5,027 bases of DNA from CAZFLY01 sp964519995 (lineage in GTDB: Bacteria > Planctomycetota > Phycisphaerae > Sedimentisphaerales > Anaerobacaceae): positions 1 to 5,027 of the forward strand of contig CAZFLY010000114.1 of assembly GCA_964519995.1 (NCBI GenBank), given 5' to 3'. Made by a program: the position numbers and the translations under genes. A model generated the notes under the pieces. That model ran no database searches and was not told the origin of the DNA. It worked only from the letters and a program-made list of their open reading frames with translations. Shown here piece after piece: positions 1-4,973 of the stretch. How positions within the stretch are numbered: position 1 is the stretch's first letter; every line of letters begins with the position of its first letter.

Positions 1-71
1 GCGATACAGGATTCGAACCTGTGACCTCACGGGTGTGATCCGTGCGCTCTAGCCAGCTGAGCTAATCGCCC
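1..71 (-). tRNA. tRNA-Val (anticodon CAC), 3' end cut by window edge
   Basis: Read on the minus strand, the sequence folds as a complete cloverleaf except for the last bases. The 5' acceptor strand GGGCGAT (71 down to 65) pairs with ATCGC at the window edge; the final two C residues and the discriminator lie outside. The D arm is GCTC/GAGC. The anticodon stem CACGG/CCGTG encloses the 7-nt loop ATCACAC, which places CAC at positions 34-36 after the invariant U33. The T arm is ACAGG/CCTGT with loop TTCGAAT. CAC reads the valine codon GUG. The gene lies 115 bp downstream of nikR on the same strand and has its own promoter, so it is probably transcribed independently. The valine identity rests on the anticodon; the stem register leaves no alternative loop. 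Confidence 0.95.
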
Positions 72-84
72 ATATTGTTAAACT

Positions 85-114
85 ATTAAACCTCGCGGCC
101 TCCTCAACTGTCAA
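85..114 (-). promoter_or_regulatory. Sigma70-type promoter of the tRNA-Val gene
   Basis: On the minus strand a perfect -35 hexamer TTGACA (114 to 109) is followed by an 18-nt spacer and a -10 hexamer TTTAAT (90 to 85), five of six bases matching consensus. Transcription would begin near position 78, about 7 nt before the mature tRNA 5' end at 71. This short leader is typical of stable-RNA genes. The promoter separates the tRNA from the metXW-nikR transcript. I saw no intrinsic terminator between nikR and this promoter. Confidence 0.75.
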
Positions 115-186
115 GTATTTTGCGAAGCATTTATACAATCGATTCAAAAGCACATCGAAAACTTTCTTTGGCCTGTAGCACTACAA

Positions 187-609
187 TCATGATTCAGGAG
201 TTGACTGCATCGCAATAATATTTATTCGCCCGAGTTTGACGCCTTTCATGCTCAATATCCTCTCACCTACCTTATTGATCTGTCCCGCTTGCCCTCGAAG
301 CACAACAATCTCCAGACAATCATGCTCATCCAAATGCACATGCATAGAAGAAATTGCCTGCAAAAGGTGAGAGTGCTGAAGAGCTATTAGCCTTTCTGCA
401 AGCTTAGCTGCGTGATGGTCATATACAATAAATATCGCCGCAATGGCTTCGGCTTTCGGATTGCTCAACTGCTCCCGACTGAGCTGCTGACGCACAAGGT
501 CGCGTATAGCCTCGGACCGGTTTTGATAGCCCTGTTTCGCAATAATCTTATCGAACTTCGACAGAAGCTTACTATCGAGTGACACTCCTATACGCTCAAG
601 CTGGTTCAT
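187..609 (-). CDS. nikR: Nickel-responsive transcriptional regulator NikR
   Basis: The 140-residue protein has the NikR layout: an N-terminal ribbon-helix-helix DNA-binding domain (about residues 4-45, including GYQNRSEAIRDLVR) and a C-terminal ACT-like nickel-binding domain (about 55-137). The four high-affinity nickel ligands of E. coli NikR (His76, His87, His89, Cys95) appear at His79, His90, His92 and Cys98, at a constant offset of three, within QHSH and MHVHLDEHDCLEI. In the known family, nickel-loaded tetramers repress nickel uptake or other nickel-linked genes. I chose the ATG at 609 because it has a clear ribosome site (GGGAG at 621-617, 7 nt spacing) and gives the family's usual length. 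A GTG at 669 would add 20 unconserved residues, but it overlaps the metXW stop in a GTGA junction, so a coupled longer form is possible. The target genes are not in this window. Confidence 0.9.
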   Translation of the reverse strand: MNQLERIGVSLDSKLLSKFDKIIAKQGYQNRSEAIRDLVRQQLSREQLSNPKAEAIAAIFIVYDHHAAKLAERLIALQHSHLLQAISSMHVHLDEHDCLEIVVLRGQAGQINKVGERILSMKGVKLGRINIIAMQSTPES

Positions 610-616
610 TTCAGTT

Positions 617-621
617 CTCCC
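617..621 (-). promoter_or_regulatory. Ribosome binding site deciding the nikR start
   Basis: On the minus strand GGGAG lies 7 nt before the ATG at 609-607. The competing GTG at 669-667 has only an AGG directly abutting it, which is too close to work as a Shine-Dalgarno. This favours the shorter, family-length NikR. Confidence 0.6.
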
Positions 622-665
622 AACATTTGCTGACCCAATGGTTGGTAACGAAGCTTCCTCAAACC

Positions 666-2468
666 TCACCCTAAGCTCGTAACGTAAATTACCTGCTCAG
701 CGAACAGATTAGGCGCAAACCTCACAGGACTGACGCTCGCTTTCACAAGAGGAACTCTTTTCTCTATCCTAACGCCTAACTTCCTGCAAAATTCCTCAAA
801 ATCCCTCAACGACAAAAAGTGTATATTCGGTGAATCATACCAGCTAAAAGGCAACTGTTTCGTCACAGGAGCTTGACCGGAAAGAAATATCTGTGCTCTG
901 CATCGCCAATAAGCAAAGTTCGGAAAGCTTACAATCACCTTTTTGCCCACTCGTAAAAGTTCTTTAAAAACATTCTCAGGATTTTTTATTGTCTGCACCG
1001 TTTGTGATAGTATCACATAATCGAAGCTCTTGTCACTGTAATATCCCAGCCCCTGTTCTATGTCCTGTTGGATAATCGGTAGCCGCCGACAGACACAATC
1101 CAGCACAAGCTCCTGGTCAAGTTCAATGCCCTCGCCCTTTATGTTCTTGTCGCGCACAAGGTTGACCAGCAGTCCCCCATCGCCGCATCCGATATCGAGC
1201 ACAGTACTGTTCGGCTCAATCAGAGATTCTATCAGCTCGTAATCCACACGCGCCCTGTGCGCCTGCTCAAATCGGCTAAGCTGCCGCATACTCCGTGCGT
1301 AACATGAACACGGCTGCTGCCTTGCCTCCGGCCTATAGGTAGCCTGCAAAAAGCAGCATATGAACCTGCCTAACGTTTCCGGCTCTAATAAAAACGCATC
1401 GTGGCCATAAGGTGATGCAATATCACAGTAACTTACGTCCTTTCCTTTCGCGGCAAGGGCTTCGACCAACGCCCTGGATTGCGCCGGTGTAAAAAGCCAG
1501 TCACTGGTAAAACTGATTATGAGGAATCGTGACCTGGTATTCGCAAAGGCATTGGTTAATGACCCGTAGTCTTTTTGCAGGTCAAAATAATCCGCCGCCT
1601 TGGTAATATAAAGGTAGCTGTTGGCGTCGAATCTCTCTACGAACGTTTGCCCCTGATAATCAAGATAGGTCTCCACCGCGAACTCAGAATTGAAATCGTA
1701 ACTATACTGCTCGGCACTTCGCAGTTTGCGCCCGAATTTCTCCCGCATGCCCTGTTCTGAAAGATACGTTACGTGCCCAATCATTCTCGCAATAGCCAGA
1801 CCCCTATCCGAACCCCCTTTACCATGGTATTGACCGTTGGTAAAATTCGCATCTGCCAGTATCGCGTTTCTGCCTACCGCATCAAACGCTATCGACTGAG
1901 CGCCAAGATGGGATGTTGTCGCGACCGCAATCGCAGCCTTGACAAAATTAGGATATGAAACTGCCCACTGCAGAACCTGCATTCCACCGATGGAGCCCCC
2001 GATTACCGCCAGGAGCTCTTTTATTCTTAGATTATTGAGTAACAGCTTTTGAACTTTAACCATATCGGCGATAGTTATGATAGGAAAATCCAGGCCGTAC
2101 GATTTGCCCGTTTGTGGATTTATCGAAGATGGTCCCGTTGTTCCACCACAGCCGCCAAGAAAATTTGAGCAAATAACAAAATACTTATTAGTGTCAATCC
2201 CTTTTCCCGGGCCCACCATATTATCCCACCAGCCCTGTTTTCTGTCATCGGGACTATGATAGCCCGCAACGTGGGCATCGCCGCTGAGCGCGTGGCAAAT
2301 CAAGATAGCATTGTCACCTGTCTCATTAAGCTGCCCATAGGTTTCGTATGCGACGTCGATCGGAGTTAGGGTCTTGCCGCATTCCAATTGTAAAGGCTCG
2401 TCCGACTCAACAAGCCGCACACTCTTGGTCTGGACAATGCCAACAGAATTTTCATCAATCTCTGCCAT
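666..2468 (-). CDS. metXW: Fused homoserine O-acetyltransferase (MetX) - methionine biosynthesis protein MetW
   Basis: A single 600-residue chain joins two enzymes normally encoded as separate metX and metW genes. Residues about 15-376 are MetX, an alpha/beta-hydrolase-fold acyltransferase that activates the homoserine hydroxyl for methionine synthesis. Visible family marks are the GGCGGTTGPSSINP block (105-118), the nucleophile Ser159 in GGSIGGMQ, YLDYQG and RFDANSY (268-285), Asp323 in SDWLFTPAQS and His356 in GHDAFLLE, which complete the catalytic triad. Residues about 405-600 are MetW, a class I methyltransferase-fold protein with the SAM-motif-like LDIGCGDGG (424-432), QQDIEQGL, FDYVILSQTVQ, VSFPNFAYWR and WYDSPNIHFL. 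The linker is roughly 377-404. The acyl donor (acetyl-CoA or succinyl-CoA) cannot be settled by eye. I chose the ATG at 2468; a TTG at 2489 lies inside a mobile-element end and lacks a ribosome site. No strong Shine-Dalgarno precedes either start. Confidence 0.93.
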   Translation of the reverse strand: MAEIDENSVGIVQTKSVRLVESDEPLQLECGKTLTPIDVAYETYGQLNETGDNAILICHALSGDAHVAGYHSPDDRKQGWWDNMVGPGKGIDTNKYFVICSNFLGGCGGTTGPSSINPQTGKSYGLDFPIITIADMVKVQKLLLNNLRIKELLAVIGGSIGGMQVLQWAVSYPNFVKAAIAVATTSHLGAQSIAFDAVGRNAILADANFTNGQYHGKGGSDRGLAIARMIGHVTYLSEQGMREKFGRKLRSAEQYSYDFNSEFAVETYLDYQGQTFVERFDANSYLYITKAADYFDLQKDYGSLTNAFANTRSRFLIISFTSDWLFTPAQSRALVEALAAKGKDVSYCDIASPYGHDAFLLEPETLGRFICCFLQATYRPEARQQPCSCYARSMRQLSRFEQAHRARVDYELIESLIEPNSTVLDIGCGDGGLLVNLVRDKNIKGEGIELDQELVLDCVCRRLPIIQQDIEQGLGYYSDKSFDYVILSQTVQTIKNPENVFKELLRVGKKVIVSFPNFAYWRCRAQIFLSGQAPVTKQLPFSWYDSPNIHFLSLRDFEEFCRKLGVRIEKRVPLVKASVSPVRFAPNLFAEQVIYVTSLG

Positions 2469-2477
2469 AACCACAGC

Positions 2478-2484
2478 TAAGTAT
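2478..2484. repeat. Target-site duplication, left copy (TAAGTAT)
   Basis: TAAGTAT directly abuts the left inverted end of the 198-bp element and is repeated exactly, in the same orientation, immediately outside the right end at 2683-2689. A direct repeat that exactly borders both termini is the standard footprint of DDE-type transposition. Confidence 0.85.
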
Positions 2485-2552
2485 CTCAAACTGACCGCTT
2501 TTCAACACAAAATTGCCATAAGCGATGATGCAACGGTAACACAGTACAATTT

Positions 2553-2618
2553 GTCATTCCCGCACCTGCTTTCGCAGGTGTAAACTTGTCCCCGCGAAAG
2601 CGGGGAGCGGGAATCCAC
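2553..2618 (+). repeat. Palindromic repeat unit with cloverleaf-like fold
   Basis: The outer arms ATTCCCGC (2556-2563) and GCGGGAAT (2607-2614) are exact complements. Between them are two further perfect hairpins: CACCTGC-TTTC-GCAGGTG (2563-2580) and TCCCCGC-GAAA-GCGGGGA (2589-2606). The single strand can thus form a three-way junction with two GC-rich arms. The unit starts with TGTCATTCC and ends with GGAATCCA, matching the other palindromic units in this window. It lies inside the MITE-like element. Confidence 0.8.
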
Positions 2619-2633
2619 TTGACCGTTACGTTA

Positions 2634-2663
2634 CTGGATCCCTGCTTTCGCAGGGATGACATA
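2634..2663 (-). repeat. Palindromic repeat unit, inverted orientation
   Basis: ATCCCTGC (2638-2645), loop TTTC and GCAGGGAT (2650-2657) form a perfect 8-bp hairpin. Read on the minus strand the unit begins TGTCATCCCTGC and ends GGGATCCAG, so it is a second copy of the 2553-2618 unit facing it, 15 bp away. Together they make a convergent pair. Confidence 0.8.
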
Positions 2664-2682
2664 AGGGACCGGTCAGTTTGAG

Positions 2683-2689
2683 TAAGTAT
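2683..2689. repeat. Target-site duplication, right copy (TAAGTAT)
   Basis: This is an exact copy of 2478-2484, directly outside the right terminal inverted repeat. Read on the minus strand it overlaps the -10 hexamer of the metXW promoter at 2690-2685, so the insertion site was the promoter itself. Confidence 0.85.
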
Positions 2690-2712
2690 AATTCATAACT
2701 CTTTCCTGTAAA
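2685..2712 (-). promoter_or_regulatory. Sigma70-type promoter of the metXW-nikR operon
   Basis: On the minus strand TTTACA (2712 to 2707, 5/6 match) is followed by a 16-nt spacer and TATACT (2690 to 2685, 5/6 match). Transcription should start near 2678, which now lies inside the right end of the mobile element and gives metXW a leader of roughly 210 nt. In the reconstructed pre-insertion allele the same promoter would start transcription within a few bases of the metXW ATG, so the original mRNA was probably near-leaderless. No methionine repressor operator or SAM riboswitch is recognisable here. Confidence 0.6.
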
Positions 2713-2904
2713 GCACCACAGAACAAGCAATTTCTCTAAGCCGGCGCACTCAGAAAATGTCCATAGAATGTTTTCTTAGGTTCAGGCAGATATATTCACC
2801 GGCTTGATACCCACTTTGTGAGTTCATTCGTCCCGGTGGCGACAGTAAATACGCAGCCACTGCCAGATATATTGCCCCCCATGACGGAAAGGCCTTTGCC
2901 CCGC

Positions 2905-3705
2905 TTATATAATCTCCAGGCGACGAAGAATAGTCTTTGTCCACCGAAAACTTCGTAACTGTGAGAGGATAAGCAATAAGAAAACGATTAGCCAATAACC
3001 GCTGAATCTTAAATAGTGAAGGGCAATGCGGGATATGCTGTCGGCCTTAGTAGCACAGGACCTCATCAACTCATCGGGAGTATACATCACTCCCACGATA
3101 ATACTTCCGAAACAGCTCTGCCAAGGTAGCAGCAGAACAAATATCACAAGTGATAGAAAAAACGCGCGGCAAATATGATTTATCCCACCGAGCCTGCCAA
3201 CAAGCGATATCTTCAGGCCAAAGAGCATTGTCAGGCAATAAAGCGCAGCAGCTACAATGAGAACAAAGTTACAGAACCGAACTATCCAAATCACATGCTG
3301 CTTTTTTATGCCAAAGCCTGTCACTGCCTGTTCTGGCTGCGAGACCTCTACTTCGGTACCAGTTGGTTCTATAGCTGCCTTAGCAGCTTTTTCAATTTCA
3401 CTCGATTCTTTAACCTGTTGACCGGCCTCACTGTCGCCAAGGGGCACAACAATATCCTCGGCTGGGGGCGTAACTTTCGGCACCGGCTGTTGCCCCATTC
3501 CCGGAAGAGAGACCTGCACAGCTTCGCTCTTGGCTTTGGCCCCAACATAGCCGGCGTCCACAAGCCAAAAGCAAGCCTGTAGCAGCAGTAGGCATAACGC
3601 CATAACTAAAAACATAAAATTCTTCCATCTTCTAAGGACGCCAACGGCCTCGAGGCAATCTGTAGATTCGACCATATTGATTTGTTTGGTTTGGTTATCA
3701 TCCAT
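2905..3705 (-). CDS. Uncharacterised membrane protein, four predicted helices
   Basis: I do not recognise this 266-residue protein. It has a short charged N-terminus, a hydrophobic helix at about 30-50, and a 75-90 residue hydrophilic segment rich in Pro, Glu, Gln and Val (about 52-136) that looks flexible. Further membrane helices lie at about 138-161, 180-206 and 236-250, and the C-terminus is basic (RSFRWTKTILRRLEII). The loop between helices two and three contains a glycine-rich LVGRLGGINH stretch, and helix three runs into PWQSCFGS. The layout suggests an inner-membrane protein with one large soluble loop; no enzymatic motif is visible. The ATG at 3705 is the first start after the assembly gap. 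Only eight upstream bases are known and they show no Shine-Dalgarno, so the true start could be inside the gap. It probably follows the GAF-like gene in one operon. Confidence 0.75.
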   Translation of the reverse strand: MDDNQTKQINMVESTDCLEAVGVLRRWKNFMFLVMALCLLLLQACFWLVDAGYVGAKAKSEAVQVSLPGMGQQPVPKVTPPAEDIVVPLGDSEAGQQVKESSEIEKAAKAAIEPTGTEVEVSQPEQAVTGFGIKKQHVIWIVRFCNFVLIVAAALYCLTMLFGLKISLVGRLGGINHICRAFFLSLVIFVLLLPWQSCFGSIIVGVMYTPDELMRSCATKADSISRIALHYLRFSGYWLIVFLLLILSQLRSFRWTKTILRRLEII

Positions 3706-3713
3706 TTTTGAGC

Positions 3714-3813
3714 NNNNNNNNNNNNNNNNNNNNNNNNNNNNNNNNNNNNNNNNNNNNNNNNNNNNNNNNNNNNNNNNNNNNNNNNNNNNNNNNNNNNNNN
3801 NNNNNNNNNNNNN
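3714..3813. other. Assembly gap (100 N)
   Basis: A run of exactly 100 N, a conventional placeholder length, so the real distance and reading-frame relation across it are unknown. It hides the end of the GAF-like gene and perhaps the ribosome site or true start of the membrane protein gene. An open frame read straight through the Ns should not be trusted. Confidence 0.98.
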
Positions 3814-4373
3814 ATCTTGTCCACATACTGAGAAGTTAGCTCAATTGAAGATGTGCGGTAAATCAGAATAAAGCCCGCTGACCGGGGAAAATCCCCTAAT
3901 GGGACCGTAACTGCTGATAACCTACTAAGCCCGGTCTTCTTTCTCTGCAGACCCATGGCGAACATATCATCAAGTGTGAGAATCTTGTTGGACTGGCTGA
4001 TGGCTTCGGCTAATTCGCCGTTGAGACAATTCTCCAAGCGGTGCTTTTCGAGTGTAATTGGCCTACTATTCCCAGACATGTGCAATTTAAAACCGTCTGC
4101 CTGCCGTAAGAAAAAGGTGACATTTGCGTCAGGGATTTCATCCCTGATGTATCTATCGGCAATGTTCAAAAGTTTATTGAGATCTGTAACGCCTATTATT
4201 GACCTGTAAAAATCTTCCGCGAAGCTGACGGTATTGAGGGCCTGAATAAAGCTCCGTTGCGCAGCAATGATATCATTGCAAAGTATGTCTATTTTCTTGG
4301 CCTGCCTTTTGCGATCCTTATTCAGCTTGTTGATAAGCAGACGCAATCTTTTATGTCTCTGTTTGTGATCCAT
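3814..4373 (-). CDS. Coiled-coil and GAF-like domain protein, 3' end lost in gap
   Basis: The first 186 residues are visible. Residues 1-48 are strongly basic, then helical and heptad-like (RLRLLINKLNKDRKRQAKKIDIL), consistent with a coiled coil. Residues about 62-180 resemble a GAF sensory domain: a helix (LNKLLNIADRYI), a strand pair (ANVTFFLRQADGFKLH), a variable middle, LTLDDMFAMG, then the hydrophobic strands SAVTVPLG and SAGFILIYR. GAF domains bind small ligands or mediate dimerisation in signalling proteins; neither the ligand nor an output domain can be seen here. The ATG at 4373 has AGGAG (4381-4377) only 3 nt away, a tight spacing. The frame stays open upstream to a stop at 4434-4436 but has no better start codon. 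After the gap, one of three frames would stop at TGA (3700-3698), overlapping the next gene's ATG; this is only one possibility. Confidence 0.7.
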
Positions 4374-4424
4374 CAGCTCCTGCTCGTAAATAGCGTTTGC
4401 CTGTAGGTTACTCTCCCCGGTATT

Positions 4425-4451
4425 AAGTTCGGCTTAGGCAATAGCCGACTT
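4425..4451 (-). other. Stem-loop in the leader of the GAF-like gene
   Basis: TCGGCT (4429-4434) pairs with AGCCGA (4443-4448). The stem is extended by AAG/CTT (4425-4427 with 4449-4451) across a one-base bulge. It lies 52-78 bp before the ATG at 4373. No U-tract follows it, so it is not a standard terminator. Confidence 0.45.
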
Positions 4452-4473
4452 TAGACACAAACTGACTCTGCAA

Positions 4474-4532
4474 AGACTTTTGGGATGCAGCCCTATAAAC
4501 AGTCTATTACCAGTTATGTGGTAATCCGGGCT
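4474..4532 (-). promoter_or_regulatory. Candidate structured leader with competing stems
   Basis: A perfect 7-bp hairpin ATTACCA/TGGTAAT (4506-4512 with 4519-4525) lies inside a 5-bp stem AGCCC/GGGCT (4489-4493 with 4528-4532). The segment at 4491-4493 can instead pair with GGG at 4482-4484, supported by AGACT/AGTCT (4474-4478 with 4501-4505). The two folds exclude each other, as expected for a conformational switch, but the stems are short. It matches no riboswitch class that I recognise. Position: about 100-160 nt upstream of the GAF-like gene. Confidence 0.3.
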
Positions 4533-4602
4533 ATATCAAATCCGTACGTGGACGATGGTTAATGTTGATGTGCAAATATTGCTTTGCTTCGTTTTCGGAC
4601 GC

Positions 4603-4608
4603 ATTATA
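4603..4608 (-). promoter_or_regulatory. Possible -10 box for the GAF-like gene
   Basis: A perfect TATAAT on the minus strand, framed by GCA/TGC, about 230 bp before the ATG at 4373. No acceptable -35 hexamer stands 16-18 bp upstream, so this is weak. If real, it would give a leader of roughly 220 nt containing the stems at 4425-4532. Confidence 0.25.
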
Positions 4609-4626
4609 TGCCAAAGCCGGCTAAAG

Positions 4627-4663
4627 CCCTGTCCCGAGCGCAGTCGAGGGATCCACGATGACA
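4627..4663 (+). repeat. Degenerate interspersed repeat
   Basis: A stretch beginning CCCTGTCCCGAG with a central CAGTCGAGGG, followed by GATCCAC and GATGACA, shares the GGGATCCA and ATGACA borders of the other palindromic units. Its internal pairing is poor (only TCCC/GGGA). It is probably a diverged or different interspersed repeat. Confidence 0.4.
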
Positions 4664-4866
4664 ACAATCCAGCACCTCGAGAATCTGCGGACACTTTTTA
4701 GTTGATTGGGTCTTATTATCATGCCATCTTAGCTCTTTCGATAGACAACGACCTTGCTCATAGAACCACCGAAAGCCTTTAGAGGTTTGTTAATGCCATA
4801 CAGGGACGGACTTCATTATATTTATTGACACCTGTAATAATAATGCTAAAGAAAATTATCTAGACT

Positions 4867-4918
4867 TGTCACTCCTGCCCCCTATCGGCGTAGGGGATGA
4901 ACTCCAGCAGGAGTCCAG
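4867..4918 (+). repeat. Nested palindromic repeat unit
   Basis: ACTCCTGC (4871-4878) and GCAGGAGT (4907-4914) are exact complements. They enclose a perfect inner hairpin CCCCTA-TCGGCG-TAGGGG (4879-4896) plus a 10-base single-stranded piece. The borders TTGTCACTCC and GGAGTCCAG match the unit at 2553-2618, which also carries extra hairpin material between its arms. Confidence 0.75.
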
Positions 4919-4942
4919 AAAACAACAATAAATAATAAAATG

Positions 4943-4973
4943 GCTGGATTCCCGCTGTTGCGGGAATGACATT
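4943..4973 (-). repeat. Palindromic repeat unit, inverted orientation
   Basis: ATTCCCGC (4948-4955), loop TGTT and GCGGGAAT (4960-4967) form a perfect 8-bp hairpin. On the minus strand it reads TGTCATTCCCGC to GGGAATCCAG. It faces the 4867-4918 unit across a 24-bp AT-rich spacer, the same convergent arrangement as at 2553-2663. Confidence 0.8.

Larger units (their letters stand above)
2485..2682. mobile_element. 198-bp MITE-like non-autonomous element upstream of metXW
   Basis: The element is bounded by perfect 12-bp terminal inverted repeats: CTCAAACTGACC at 2485-2496 and GGTCAGTTTGAG at 2671-2682. It is flanked by a perfect 7-bp direct repeat, TAAGTAT (2478-2484 and 2683-2689). It encodes no transposase, so it would have to be moved in trans by a transposase recognising these ends; I cannot name the family. 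Its interior carries two convergent GC-rich palindromic units (2553-2618 and 2634-2663). It has inserted 16 bp upstream of the metXW ATG, and its right target duplication overlaps the -10 box of the metXW promoter. It therefore now forms almost the whole 5' leader of the metXW mRNA. Clean ends and intact duplications suggest a fairly recent insertion (inference). Confidence 0.85.

Noticed and set aside
2486..2662. 58-codon minus-strand frame running through the whole mobile element, ending over the metXW TTG codon
   Set aside because: It is translated from palindromic repeat sequence (for example RFRGDKFTPAKAGAGMT), has no ribosome site, and is the usual artefact of such repeats. It could still be a leader peptide if the ~210-nt leader is real.
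2469..2700. SAM riboswitch or methionine-responsive leader upstream of metXW
   Set aside because: No known SAM riboswitch pattern is visible; the stems present are explained by the palindromic repeats of the mobile element.
2750..2995. 81-codon minus-strand open frame overlapping the end of the membrane protein gene
   Set aside because: It starts with TTG, has no Shine-Dalgarno, overlaps the end of the clearly hydrophobic membrane protein by about 90 bp in another frame, and has no recognisable domain. A remnant of a repeat or an old gene is possible but cannot be supported.
3071..3095. GGGAGT/ACTCCC hairpin
   Set aside because: It lies inside the coding region of the membrane protein and has no partner signal; probably chance.
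3606..3713. Continuation of the GAF-like reading frame through the N gap
   Set aside because: The gap length is a placeholder, so the frame after it is arbitrary; the resulting tail overlaps the start of the membrane protein gene.
4825..4853. TTGACA -35 box on the plus strand
   Set aside because: There is no acceptable -10 at 16-18 bp and no downstream plus-strand gene in the window.
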